Part shown: positions 1 to 11,559 of the stretch, one piece after another
Position numbering within the stretch: position 1 is the stretch's first letter
Layout of the letters: each line of letters starts with the position of its first letter
DNA from: Cristatella mucedo
Taxonomy: Eukaryota; Bryozoa; Phylactolaemata; Cristatellidae
Assembly (NCBI GenBank): GCA_009760855.2
Contig: WPIO01000039.1
Location: 371,501-435,500, forward strand
Direction of reading: 5' to 3'
DNA length: 64,000 nucleotides
Made by a program: the position numbers and the translations under genes
Notes under the pieces: generated by a model
Databases searched by the model: none
Told to the model about the DNA's origin: nothing
Seen by the model: the letters and a program-made list of their open reading frames with translations, nothing else

Positions 1-111
1 ATAAACGAACGCAGGAGTCTACGCGTCCCAGTCTCCCTTCGCACCGACTCACTGAAGCACAGCCAATCAAATGACCACTAATCGAGGTCAAGGTTATCCA
101 TTAGCGCAGCA

Positions 112-625
112 ATGGATGTGGGTCCGCGCATGACTGATCTCAAGCAGGTGATAGAATGTCCCATTTGTATGGATACGTTTACATCGCCAAAAGCTCTGTT
201 CTGTGCGCATAGTTTATGTGGACCTTGCACGATTGATTATGTCAAGTTGCACCGTTTCAAAGACTCAATCGCCTGCCCTGTTTGTCGACAAATCACCCCC
301 TTGCCCTCCCCAGGAGGTGTGGAGGGAGCCGCAAGGTTGCCAGTAAACAGCTTCGTTATCGCAGTAGCTAATATTATCAATCGAACGGAGTGCGAACAGT
401 CACCGTCCATCGGCTCTTCGTCCTTAGCTCGCGCCGCTGGCGTGGCGTCTTGTGCGTGTGGCTCAGCTCTTCCAGTGGAATTCTACTGCGCTACGTGCAC
501 TGGTCTCGTCTGCCAAGAGTGCCAAAAGTCTACTTGCACTCACCATCTATTGGAGCCACTCCAAGATATATCTCGACGTTTGCAAAACAATTTTCCCGAG
601 AGACAACAGAATCAATCCAATGGTG
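112..625 (+). CDS. RING finger/B-box protein, first coding exon (unit 1)
   Basis: The exon encodes 171 residues plus one base. The first ATG is at 112 and a second in-frame ATG at 130. A C3HC4 RING finger is visible with ligands C16, C19, C31, H33, C36, C39, C55 and C58, so E3 ubiquitin ligase activity is the family expectation. It is followed by the motif PSPGG and LPVNSF, also found in the downstream paralogue at 29056. A B-box-like cysteine cluster follows (C114, C116, C126, C129, C134, C137, C142, H144, H145), but the usual C-x2-H pair is not intact. Reading continues past the domain to a strong donor, GTAAGT at 626, which leaves phase 1; without splicing the frame runs to a stop near 678 with unrelated residues. 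The coiled coil usual in TRIM proteins is absent from this exon. The next exon may be 19148-19257, which accepts phase 1. Confidence 0.85.
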
Positions 626-1208
626 GTAAGTCGCTCTGGCTATTCTTGTGGCGGTCATCGTTTTTCATGGGTATGTAGGGCTCACCTGTGTAAAAATGTT
701 GTTTCTCAGTGGAGAGATCAAGACATTTCTGAGAAGTGTCCATTCTTGTAACGCGATAGCGTGTCTTATGGGCTGTGTTTCAAATCCCTAACTGCTTGCA
801 GAGCACCCTCGTTGATAAGAGACCCATAGGTATACGGAGCAATAAGTCTTAAGACGTTAAGTCTTAAGAGGCTAGCTACTTAAATGAAATGTATTTCCTA
901 TCCACGCCCCACGTGAGCTGGTCAGTAATAGTATTTTTTTTAAAGTAGTAAGGCCTAACTCTTCTAGCATATTGTGATCCAGTCATGCCGGTTGCTAAAG
1001 TATTTGCTCTGTCATCCGACTGCAGTTCCTAGTTCCTATGTCATTCCACTACAGTTTGTACTGTCACAGTGAATATTGTGTCTAAATTCTTTATAAAAAC
1101 GACAATGAGCACATGCCATCTTTCGGTAGAAATGTATAGATTGTCGATACTGCATAGCTTGTTGATTTGAGAGGTACGATGCATCAATACAGTGCATGAT
1201 AATCCAGA
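626..1208. other. Intronic sequence without a recognised feature
   Basis: This stretch follows the donor at 626. It is AT-rich and has no convincing coding frame or repeat that I recognise. Confidence 0.4.
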
Positions 1209-1475
1209 CAATTGATAATAATAATAATAATACATTTGATATAGCCCCCTCAGAGAACTCAATCTTTTTCTAGGCACTTTACATTTGCTGCAAAGGAAGC
1301 ACTATCGAATAGTTAGTTAGCGGTAGCATGCTAAATGACAGCGAGCATAACATGGTTAGGGGGTGACATGACGGGGGTCAGCATGCACACATGGTTAGTA
1401 GCAGCATGCACAGTGTCAGCACGCATACATTTCAAGTTGGAATGACCAAAGAGAGCCAGTCATACGTGAGATCCA
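1209..1475 (-). mobile_element. LINE family A, 3' end fragment
   Basis: Read on the minus strand this ends in the family A 3' terminus: the stem-loop region, then a run of TTA repeats (AAT repeats on plus, 1216-1233). Upstream on the minus strand is the family's 3' UTR with the recurring motif gcatgcacagtgtcagcac. No open reading frame remains. Confidence 0.7.
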
Positions 1476-1924
1476 TTCGATGGAGGAAAAACTCACGTGG
1501 TGCCCACGCCAATGTGCACAGCCTATCATTACTGGTAAAAGTAAACGCTACATCCAGATGATACTTACGATGGCCACCACATTAATAAGGTGCACTCAGC
1601 TATACATTTATTATATTGCTCTGTCCAGCGACACGGGGAAGATTGCTCACGTTTTCCACCACCTCAAGTCAGCAAAACAACTTGCTGCCGACGGTGTCAC
1701 ACGGCAGGCACATTTTACATCAACTAGAAAGCCGGTGGTCACGAGCACAAACTAGAAGCAGTCGCAAACTAGAAGCTCACTTTTTTCACTAGGTCAGCTT
1801 GATCCCGTCGAGGAAGCAAGCTGCACACTTGATGGTGAGTGCTTATATTCTCTGTAGAAAATAAAGGTTTGTAATGTGCAGCAGCCGTTAGTGCTAACTA
1901 TCTCGGGGAGAGATTTTCTCTAAA

Positions 1925-2140
1925 ACCTGGTTGAAGCTTGCTTGCCAGGTTTGAAGTTTGGATTAAGTAATTGGTCTGCCACTACTCGTTCGATTGTCTT
2001 TTATGGGAACGGCAGTAGGGAGGCTGGAGGGGGGTTAGTTAAATTCTCTTGGTCTAGTGTCGACTTCTCGATTAGTGGCCTGACAATAGCATCTTTGAAA
2101 GATGCTGGGACAAAACCTGAGGCTAAGGCCACTATTTGAC
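1925..2140 (-). pseudogene. LINE reverse transcriptase fragment
   Basis: Minus-strand translation gives a stretch resembling FVPASFKDAIVRPL followed by a degenerate version of the region leading to SLLPF. This corresponds to the N-terminal part of the reverse transcriptase in the longer copy at 34690. It is short, interrupted and has no ends. Confidence 0.5.
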
Positions 2141-2339
2141 CGTGCCCTGCCACACCAATCCTGGCCAATCAAGCTCTTTGCCGACCACATTATACTGTAC
2201 TCCTTCAGGATGTTCTACTCGTACTCCAGCTATGCTATCGCCTGTAGCTTTGGTGTGTGTAATAGACACTGCATACCAAGCTCGGCATCGCATAGACTGG
2301 GTATCACCCTGTATACAGAAATGGGAAAGGTGTGCACTA

Positions 2340-3370
2340 TGGAACCCTTGATCACCAATTCACTATTGAGTACCTGTCGTCTCGCCTAGGCATTACTGGC
2401 AGGGGGCTTAGCCTAAGGGTAAGGCACTTGCACTTCACGACGGTCGCGGGTCTGAGTCCTACAGTAGTAGGCAATTCTTTATTGTCCTCTTCGAGCAGGA
2501 TGATAGCCGCTAAGGCTGATCTACCGTCTACTATGTAAATGCAGCTTTACAATAATCGAACCTTCACCGGTACTGTGTTGCAATGGCTCAAGTCGTATCT
2601 CAGTCGGATAATTCCGAGAGTGGTTGTCAGTGGAAAACGATCATACGGCAAGATTTTATGTATGTGGTCCCCAGGGATCCGTTGTAGGTCGACTTCTTTT
2701 CATAGTTTGTGGGCTCCCTCTTGCCGATGTACTCGCCAAGCACAATCTAGGCTTGGCTTTCATTTGTACACAGGCGACTCACGGCTGCACTTCTACTTTG
2801 ATCCTTCACTGCCTTTCAGCATCTCTCATGACTCGCAGCTGCTTAGTATCATGTCCCATGCTGACATTCGCACTTGGATGTCAAAAGGTTTCTAAAACTG
2901 AACGATGGCATTACCAATATACTTATTATGGGCAAACAAAGTTTTACGCAGATATTGGAATGCTTAGCTCACTATATTGCCTCTATCAGCATATTTCGTA
3001 TAGACTGCTCAGAATCTGGGTGTCCTCTTCCAAAATGACTCTTCACTGGATGAGCATGTGAATAGTATGCCTACTTTCACCTACGTAGCAATCCGAAAAT
3101 TTTGGGCTTGCTTAGATAAGGACACCACTGCCAAGTTGGTTCATACATTCGTGACATCTCGACTAGACTTCTTTAACTACCTACTTGCAGGTCATTCTGA
3201 TGTGTAATAAGACGATTGCAGTTGGTGCAAAATCGGCCGCTTGCCGAATCTTTCGTAGCTGTCGCAACAGCCACAGTACACCATTGCTCAACAATCAGCA
3301 CTCGCTACCTGTCAAACAGCAAATCGGCTTCAAGATTATGTCATTCGTCCATATTCTAGGAGAAAGAAGG
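2340..3370 (+). mobile_element. LINE family A, degraded copy split by a SINE
   Basis: Plus-strand fragments follow the order of family A: the region encoding SRLGITG at 2376-2396, then after a SINE (2397-2560) the continuation at about 2565 (T-V-L-Q-W-L-K-S-Y-L-S). The C-terminal part runs on through 3120-3370 (SRLDFF, LPVKQQIGFK). Stops and frameshifts are frequent, so it is dead. Confidence 0.65.
2397..2560 (+). mobile_element. tRNA-derived SINE inside LINE A
   Basis: The block starts with an A-box-like stretch (ttagcctaagggtaaggc), has a B-box-like GGTCTGAGTCC and continues with the common SINE body. It interrupts a LINE A frame at the codons for ITG and the LINE resumes immediately after. 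Short similar sequences on both sides (attactggc and ttcaccggt) could be a decayed target-site duplication. Confidence 0.6.
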
Positions 3371-3979
3371 TAAAGACATATAGCAAACCTCCTACTGACC
3401 GGAGTCCTGTTCAGCTTGCCCAGTCATAAGTTGGAAGCCGAGGCTTCCAGCTGAGTTTTGGCCTAATTAGCAGCAGTGCCCCTCACCTCGGCCGGCCCTG
3501 AAGCCCTGATCGACCGGCTACCCTGGACGACTGCCTGCCACCATCAGCCACTCTCCCACATATTTGAGCCCCACCATCAGCCACTCTCCCACACCATTGA
3601 GCCGTTTATTCAACAGACCACACTTTGCAAATCAATCATTGCTATCGTGAATAGCACTTAAGAGAGGCCATCGTATGCCTCGTTCGTTCTGTGCAACCAT
3701 TCTTACTATCCCCCATTCTTTCCTCGTGTTCAATTTTGTAGGCTTCCATCACCAGCTTCTTCAGGATGCTAGCACCTGATGGTGTCTCCACATGTGCATG
3801 CCTAATGATTCCTTACAGCCTGATAGAATGTGCTCCAATGATCCGACCACAGTACACTTCAAATACGTGTCATCTGTACGTAGTTCACACCAGTTCTGAA
3901 TTGTACGGTTTTGGCAATTGTAACATGCAGCCCGAAGTAAGAGGCCTGCAGGACTGGTTCCATTGCATCCTAGGTCGGC
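3371..3979. other. No gene recognised; short tandem duplication
   Basis: A roughly 33-bp unit containing ccaccatcagccactctccc occurs twice in tandem at 3539-3603. A symmetrical pair of short frames on opposite strands at 3761-3987 shows no recognisable domain, and I do not call it a gene. Confidence 0.4.
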
Positions 3980-4100
3980 CAATGTAATGTATCTCCGTCT
4001 GTAACTCTACAAAGTCATAAAGACCACGTGGGTGTTACGCAGGAGAGTTTTGTATAGCCCACTCACAGCCTAAGCGGCTTTCGGTACGTGTGCTCCGATA
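3980..4100 (-). mobile_element. LINE family B, 3' terminal fragment
   Basis: Plus-strand tgtaatgtatctccgtctg followed by the complement of the B 3' UTR (cagcctaagcggctttcgg) matches the ends of the longer B copies at 6831 and 34690. Only the last 120 bp are present, a typical 5' truncation. Confidence 0.7.
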
Positions 4101-4189
4101 GGTAAAGCCGATTCCCAAGTTGTCCAGCGACCTTGTTGCAACGGGTGCACTGACAATTTGCACGGCATCTTTCTTCCTTAACTTCCCTT

Positions 4190-4275
4190 ACTAATAATAA
4201 TAATGCACTCGATAAAGCGCCCTCAGAGAACTTAATCTGTCTCTAGGCGCTTTACATTTGCTGCATTTGTCTCCT
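4190..4275 (-). mobile_element. LINE family A, 3' stem-loop end
   Basis: A short AAT run is followed by the arm aaagcgcc and its complement ggcgcttt. This is the conserved A 3' end; the fragment is severely 5' truncated. Confidence 0.65.
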
Positions 4276-4397
4276 CCATTACTGCTGCAAGCTTCTTGCC
4301 CCGGAAAAGTCAGCATAGTTCTTCTGTAGTACAAGCCCTAGCCTAGCCTGTCCTGCCGAGATTGCTCTGCCTGATGAGGTCTTTCATTGCCCGGACT

Positions 4398-4530
4398 GGT
4401 TATAATAATAATAATAATAATAATTCACTTGATAAAGTGCCCTCAGAGAACTTAATCTCTCTCTAGGTGCTTTACATTTGCTGTAAAGTGAAATGCAATT
4501 GAATGGTAAGTAAAATCGTGCTTGAAAAAA
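4398..4530 (-). mobile_element. LINE family A, 3' stem-loop end
   Basis: AAT repeats at 4402-4422 precede the stem-loop sequence (aaagtgcc ... ggtgcttt, a compensated pair) and the first part of the 3' UTR. Compared with other copies, both arms carry the matching change G-C to A-T-type pairing, which keeps the stem. Confidence 0.65.
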
Positions 4531-5439
4531 CAAACAAAATGAAAGCTCTTATACAGTAGCTTTGACTCTCCAGTTGCTCCCAATGCCCAGATCGGGGCAT
4601 TGAGGCTTCTGATGATACTGTCCCGAGAATCTGTAAGCATTACCTTTCCTATTAGTTATCCTTTTGTAAGCATTACCGTTACATTTCCTTGCATTCTAAC
4701 CTTTCCAGCTTTGTAGACCTTAACCAGAGATTAGTTGTGAGACATAGTTTTTAAAGATACACACAATTCGTTTGTGTTCAGACTTCTCTGTGTACGTTGC
4801 CACTTTCGAATATGACAGCTTACTTTATGCTCGATTCGCTTCACCGGGCTCAACGGAAAGTCACAAGTCAAGAGGTACCACGATAATCATGAAAGTAGAC
4901 TGAACTTGTAGCAGCACTCTTTATATTTCCCTGGTAGACCCCATGTGTCAATGGCTGGGGGGGAGGGTGAGCCTGCCTGCCTGCTAATCTCTCTCCCACG
5001 AAACATATCAGTCGGAGTTGCCTAGTAACCTCTCTCGAGGTGTTTAACAGAATGTTCACTCACTACTGGTATGTGCCCTTCTCCAACAAAAAACGCGATG
5101 TCTCCACCCTGTGCCTTTCAAAAATCAACGAGCAGCTCTTGCTGAACTTGAAAACCATCTCATACCATGTAAGCAACTCATCCACACACTTCAATGCACC
5201 GCTTACCTGGTCTGTACACGGGAAGTGATTGTGATACCTTCCATGAGCGCCCACTTGATGATGGCAGACTTTGATTCCCCTCAGCTGTGGTTATCCCAGA
5301 GACTACAAGCCAGGCGCTTCTGTATTACGAAGCACCATTTCCATGAAAGCGCTAGTGGTAGTTATGAGATAGCGCAGCTGATGAGAATACCAATTTTTTA
5401 AGGGGCTGCCAAGCAGCAGCAGCAGACTGGCGATAGGTA
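4531..5439. other. Intronic sequence, nothing recognised
   Basis: Several short overlapping frames exist on both strands around 4868-5401, but none shows a domain, a conserved motif or a codon pattern that I can support. Confidence 0.35.
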
Positions 5440-6062
5440 GGCCTCCAAGTTGTCTTACTCAAGCCTGCCAATCTGAATTAGCTTGCCCTCAGGCTTCCTG
5501 TCGAAACGCTGCTCTTTTGACTCGGGTTGATCTGCCGTGTGCTCCTCTGACTGACTTCAAATCCCTCTAAGACCATTACTCCAGTCATTATGCTCCCTAA
5601 GCCTAAGCTTGGAGCTCACTACCCGCCTGCGACACGTCGGCTCCTGATTTGACGAAATTAAAAAAATCGGCTAAAACCTGCCTGTTCAACACTGCCTTTG
5701 CTCTGACAGAATAAAGTGTCCTGCTGGTGAGGTTTGGGGTTAACGAAACTGTGTACGTCTGACTAATGGCAGGGGCAGACATGCTTTTGTACGGCCCCCT
5801 GGTGAGATTATCTTTTATCCTGTGTGCTTTGCTTACCTGTGCATGGTTGAGACCATGTAACTTGCCAGGTGTCCTATTTACTAGTGGCTATGCCTAAGTG
5901 CCTTCTTACGAACCGCTTGCCCGAGCTGGCTACCTGGCTTGCCGTTAATTATTGGTTGTGGCTCCTCTTGCAGAGAGGCTGTAAAACACGTGAATACAGT
6001 TCTCTTAGGGTGCTATAAAAAGACTTACAGCGATTATGATTAGTATTACTATTGTTGTTGTG
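5440..6062 (+). mobile_element. LINE A-like copy, degraded 3' part
   Basis: The plus strand contains degenerate equivalents of the C-terminal LINE region (aagcctgccaatctgaatta, then attaaaaaaatcggctaaaacctgcctgttcaa). It ends with tctcttagggtgctata and a TTA/TTG-rich tail at 6040-6062. All reading frames are closed. Confidence 0.5.
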
Positions 6063-6424
6063 TGAGATAGTGGCTGCTAGTTCCAGAGACCGAGAGCTGT
6101 AGAGCGATTGCTAACCAAAGGCCTTAATGTGAGTGTAGTTGATGCCTAGTAGATTAGTCTAGGGAGAGCATGCAGCATGAGTGGCCGGTCTTCATCACGT
6201 GCTGACTGCCGTCCCAGCAGCGCAGGCAGCAAGGCAGGGTGGTAGCCGAGCTGTGCCCCAAGCCTTTGAAGCTGGAGTGAATTTGAAGCTGTCAGTCGTG
6301 TTCGCTGTGCTACCAGAGCCTCCTGCTTCCTTGCAGGTGAGTGGATACTCTGACGAGAAGTGATTATTGTGCTCCACTTATATTTCAAATTTTCTATTCT
6401 TTACTCGGCAACTGCGGCAGAGAA
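6063..6424. other. Gap between LINE copies
   Basis: Short frames occur on both strands at 6146-6388, with no recognisable domain. A gtgagtgg donor-like string at 6337 has no supporting exon that I can identify. Confidence 0.3.
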
Positions 6425-8640
6425 ATTGAGAGGCACGGTTTCAACATGCTAAACATGGTTAGTGGTAGCACGCAAAGGACAAATCACAAGGACCCACTAA
6501 ATGCTGTGATAAACTGGTGCATTTTAAGCTTTTTTAAATTTTTTCAAGTCAAGGGATGTCATGACGTCTGTTTGGAGTGAGTTCGAGGGTTTGGAAACAT
6601 AGAAACTAAAGGGATGGTCTCCCAAGAATTGATGTTCATACAAGGTATAGCTAAACGATTTCTGTCAAAAAAGCAGGTGGCTCGATGCGTAGCCTGGTGG
6701 GGGGACTACTTCTGATAGGTAGGCTGGAGTCAGAAAATGAAGGGATATAAAAGTGAGTGACAGAACTTTGAAGTCGATGCACTGCTTGATTAGAAGCCCG
6801 TGCAGGTCGGTGAGAAGTGGTGGGACGTGGTAATGTAATGTAATGTAATGTAATGTAATGCAATGTAATGCATCTCCGTCTGTAGCTCCACAAAGTCATA
6901 AAGACCATGTGGGTGTTACGCAGGAGAGTTTTGTATAGTGCACTCACAGCCTAAGCGGCTTTCGGTACGCATTCGGTAGCCAGCAGACTTCGTCTCACGC
7001 AACAAAGAGAAAGTGGGAAGCATAGCAGAGTCAGGAGAGCAGTTGAGGTAGTGAGTAGCATAGAAGTAGCAGCTCAGGACCACTGAAAAGGATGTGCCAT
7101 AATCGGCAGCAGGAGAATAGTTGTTGTTTCGTAAGAATTGTGGAAGCAAGTTCCACAGTCTAGGACCTGCAGAGCTAAAGCTTCTGTCGCCAACTGTCTT
7201 TAAGCGGAGGAATGGGACAGTTGATTTATTGTCCACACAGGACCTGAGGGCACAAACAGGCTGAAACTGATGCAGCAGTTCAGCTAGGTACGAAGGAGCC
7301 AAGCCGTAGTGGGCCTTGTGGGTCAGTGTAAGAACCTTGCTCTGTATCCGTTGGTCAACCGGCATCCATCTTAGCTCTTTAGCAAAGGAGACACGTGCTC
7401 AAACTTCTGGGACTTGAAGACTAGTCTTGCAGCCATATTCATAGTCAGTTGCAGTGGCCTAATCGCTTTTTTGGTACCCCAGCCAATAGGGAATTGCAAT
7501 AATCAAGCCGAGACAGAACTAAGGAGCTAGTTAATTTTTTTTGCAAGCCACTGTGGAAGACAGCTCCTAATCTTGGATAGGGATCGGACGTAATGGCTAG
7601 CTGTAGAGGCAGTCTTCTGAATGAAGCTTTTAAAATTGAGGCAGTTGTTGAAAACGACACCTAAATTTCGAGCACGTGGAACAGCATCACCTATTAAAAG
7701 AGCAAAGCCTTTTAATCCAGCCATATGCTTAGGGTGTCCTATGAGCAGTAGTTCGGTTTTATAGTTTTCGGTTTCGGTCATTTAATTTCAGGAAGCTTAC
7801 TGACATCCAGGATCGAATATCGGCAAGGCAAGGATTCAGTTATCAGTTGCTGCAGCAGATTCCGACGGTTTGAATGACAAACACAACTGAGTATCGTCAG
7901 CATAAAAGTGATATCCTATTCCATGGGCCTTAATCACTTTTCCCAGAGGCTGTGTATAAATGGAGAACAGCAAGGGACCAAGTACAGACCCTTGAGAGAC
8001 TCCACAGGTGACCCTTCTTGTATGTGAGACCTGACCCCCACACGACACGGATTTAACACGACCAGACAAGTACGATTTAAACCACGCCAGTGCTTCGTCT
8101 GCCACACCAATCGTCGTTCTCAGTCGTTCTAGTAGGATATCGTTATCAATGGCATCAAAGAATGTAGGCAGCTGATAGATCTAGCAGGGCTAGGGCAGTG
8201 GCATTCACATCATCGTTGCTCGATATGATGTCATTGCTTACATGGAAGAGAGCAGTTTCTATTGAGTGCTACCGATTGGACCCCGATTTAAATTCTGCCA
8301 GACCGATCGTTGTTCTCAATCGTTCAAGCAGAACATCGTGATCAATGGTGTCGAAGGCAGCAGACAGATCTAGCAGAGCTAGGGCAGTGACATTCCCGTC
8401 GTCATTACCACGTAGACTGTCATTGTTAAAACGGAGGAGAGCAGTTTCAATGGAGTGCTGCCTCTTGAATCCTGATTGAAATGTTTCTGACATTTCATTC
8501 TTTTCAATATGTTCAACCAGCTGCTTAGCAACAATTTTTTCAAGAATCTTTGACAAGAAAGGAAGAAGGGAAACAGGGCTAAATTATGACTCACTTCAAC
8601 TCACAACAGACAAGCCTAGCTGCATAGTTTTGACGTGCTT
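6425..8640 (-). mobile_element. LINE family A copy interrupted by LINE B
   Basis: Minus-strand A sequence (C-terminal region and 3' UTR) occupies 6425-6829 and resumes at about 8594 with the conserved string acagacaagcctagctgca, exactly the sequence expected next in uninterrupted copies such as 13560-13690. The interruption is a B element at 6831-8590. The 6425-6829 part is full of frameshifts, so A is older than B here. Confidence 0.7.
6831..8590 (-). mobile_element. LINE family B copy, 5' truncated, nested in LINE A
   Basis: The minus strand carries B from the reverse transcriptase (fragments with LDLSAAFDTIDHD near 8330-8400 and YADDTQL near 7900) through the C-terminal region to the 3' UTR. 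It ends in a pentanucleotide tail, TAATG repeats on plus at 6831-6860, i.e. CATTA/ATTAC on the element strand. Frames are interrupted several times and the sequence near 8100-8270 partly repeats 8290-8400, so it is a dead, rearranged copy. It supplies the uninterrupted reference for the internal deletion in the 34690 copy. Confidence 0.75.
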
Positions 8641-9257
8641 TTGGGCTTGTGTGTATCAGATGACCTTTTACTGCTGAGCGATGGGGGGCAGTGGTTCAAG
8701 CTGAGTGACACAGAACCGTTGAACTGCCCCGTGCCCCTAGCGATCGGCCTCTTCTTATAGTAGGAGCAGCCGAGCACCGAGAGTTAAGAGCGCTTTACAA
8801 TAGGTTGCCGATACCCTACCGAGCAGTGTCCCTCGTTCGACCAGAGGCCATTTCCATCAGTCGTGGGGATGGAAGGCTACATTTTCGAGATTTGAAGACC
8901 AATCTGTCATCCATGTCGAAGGCAAGTGTGTTCCTACTGAAAACATTGTGAACGATGTAGAATTGCTATTGTTACTGCTGGGAATCTGCTCGTTTACAGA
9001 GCTAACCTGTGCGCCGTGGAGCTCATAATTTAGGAAATCCGAGGGTAAGCGTGTGTGCAAATAGTCTTCTGAATAACTTAAGAAACATTTCGGTGGTTTT
9101 CACACCAAGGTTTGAACATGTGGTGGCCTCACTATTGCATAATCAGTTGCCAACTAAAACCACGGATCTCCACCGAAGCATCTGCAACGAAAATTTGTTT
9201 TAAAAATCCTAGCTTAGTTGTGGAATGGCCTCTGACCCATGCTCGTCAAGTCGAGCA
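8641..9257. other. Intronic sequence, nothing recognised
   Basis: I see no domain, repeat family or splice-supported exon here. Confidence 0.3.
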
Positions 9258-9510
9258 GTGCTGTGAGTAATAATAATAATAATAATACATTCCTCAGATA
9301 AATTATAAATAGATAAATCTCTTTCTATGCACTTTATATATGCTGCAAAGGCAGCATGATCAAATGGTTAGTGGTAGCATGCTCAATGACAGCAAGCATA
9401 ACAAGGTTAGAGGGTGACATGCACGGGGTAGGGGGGGGTCAGCATGCAAATATGGTTAGTGGCAGCATGCGCAGTGTCAGCACACAGGTGTGGGGGGTGG
9501 TGGTGGTGGT
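9258..9510 (-). mobile_element. LINE family A, diverged 3' end
   Basis: AAT repeats at 9270-9289 are followed by a decayed stem-loop (only tttctatgcacttta retained) and the recurring gcatgcgcagtgtcagcac of the A 3' UTR. Confidence 0.6.
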
Positions 9511-11559
9511 AGTGGAAGCAGCTCTCAGTGGATCGTTACAGTAATCCAGAATGCGGCTGGTTGTTTTTGCACCCTGTCCAGTACCACACGTCTTTAAGCA
9601 AAATGTTGGAGCAATGTGTCGCGCCTAGTTTGCAGCTTTCAGCCGGTGCCAACTTTCGCATGAGCTCACCGAACCGCTTTTCTGAGCTGTGCAATCCTTT
9701 TGACCGATATGTCTTGCTATTCTATGTCTGTCGATGTGGCAGCCGTGCTTTCGGTGTGGTTCGTTCGTTGTGGTGTTCAGTGGCTTGGTTTTTGCACTTT
9801 CGAACAGCATTAGTCGGACCCTGCTGAGAAGGTTTGCTGGCTTGTAGATGCACGTTTGCAGTCAGGCTATAAAGCTGGTCACAACCCGGAAGCCCGAGGT
9901 GCTGTTTCTGTGATAGCGTGAGTATAGTGCACCACCACCACCACTCTTCCTCGTTTGAGTCCAGATTATGCAGTTACATCTCTATGGTGCTCTTTTACTG
10001 TCTAATTTATCTTTATAAACTAGTATTGCCAAATCCAGCAGCATGTGACAATCGTTCTTATCATCCTTGTTGGTATTTGCTTCTGCTGCTACAGATTAGA
10101 TTGCGTGTGCGCTTGCCTCTTAACAGGAATTTAGACCTCATCTTTCACTGCCCCAACTTGCCTGTGAGCATGCTGCCGTGGTCGTAGCATAGCCAGGGCC
10201 ACTCCTCGTGCCCCTGCTGTGCTCGTTGCAACTCCTGTCGAGTCTCCTGGGTTTTCTCATCATCATTCGTTGATCATTGCATCTACCTTGCTCTGTAGCT
10301 AGTGGACACGGCACTTTCGTGGCTAGCAGCACTTTCGTAGCTCACAGAATCGTTAGGAACCCAGGCGAGCAAATTGCAGTCACCAAAATTGCATGTAGCT
10401 AGTAAAGCTCAGGCTGGTGAGCCATATGTGTTGAATGCACAAAGGTCTGTCATCTCTTTGGCCTGGGTGCAGGCCGCAGAGATGCAGCTTGTGGCAAGGG
10501 CAGTTGAAACGTGGACAGAGGGAATAACAGCCGTATGCTGCAAGCGTCAGACGAATACACGGTCATTGAAGCACCCCTCGGTGTTTAAGCCTCGTCACTT
10601 TGTTATCGTTGCTTACATTGCAACCTCATTCTCATGTGCAATGCTGGAGTTGAGGGGTAAGTAGCATTAAGGGAAAAGTATCTTTGCATCCGGCGCCAGC
10701 AGCATTCTGGCGAATAGATAGTGTGGCACGCGATGACCAGATGCATCTGATGATCAAGATGCATCAGATGCATTGCGATGGCTAGATGCAGGTATGTATT
10801 GTGTGTATGCTTATTTCCGTGTAGTGAGGCTAAGGTCAGGGCGAAGAGCGTGCAGCAGACCTTTCTCTTCAACTCACCGGAAGCTCTCAGTCATCATGCC
10901 TTTGTCGACTGCTTCCACTGCCTTTGTTGACAATCTGGCGATTTGATCCTTGACTCCCATATTCAATTTCCCACTTTTAACTTTATAAGGGTCCTCGTTT
11001 TCCCTAGACTTGTGTTACTGGCTTGCACGTGTTGAGATTTCAGATTCACAGTCGTTGCTGCAATGACCTTTTCCTTTCTCTCGTGTTGCATTCATTTCCA
11101 CATTGTGCATTCATGCCACTGCTTTAACGTTACGATTCATTCATTGGATGTGTCTAGAGGGGTTTGTCATGGAAGGCTCTGGCTTTTTAAATGCTTTTTC
11201 TGCATGTTGCTTCCAGGCCCCTGAGCCTTGCCAGTGCTCAGCAAGTCGGTCAGCAGCCACGCACCATTTCCTGTGGCACTGATGCTGACCAGCTAGCCAC
11301 CGGCAGGGTAAGCATGTGGCATATGTGATTGGAGGATGTCGGCAGCACTCTGCGTATGCAGTTAGTAGTAGGTTGCAGAAGTGACCAAAAACTGTCGTAC
11401 ACCAGTGATTGACGGCCGGCAATTTTTTTATATTGTAAAAAGAAAAATATGTTTGTGTGTGTGTGTGTGTGCATGCTGCATGCATGCTTATTAAGAACTG
11501 ACAGTGGAGCTGTTTGCATGCACAGCTCTTGAGTTCATTACCCATTGTTGAAATGAGCA
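9511..11559. other. Two kilobases of intron without a recognised gene
   Basis: The stretch contains a palindrome-like string of agatgcatctgatgatcaagatgcatcagatgcat at 10738-10775 (short inverted and direct repeats of gatgcatc) and otherwise only short frames without domains. Confidence 0.35.
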
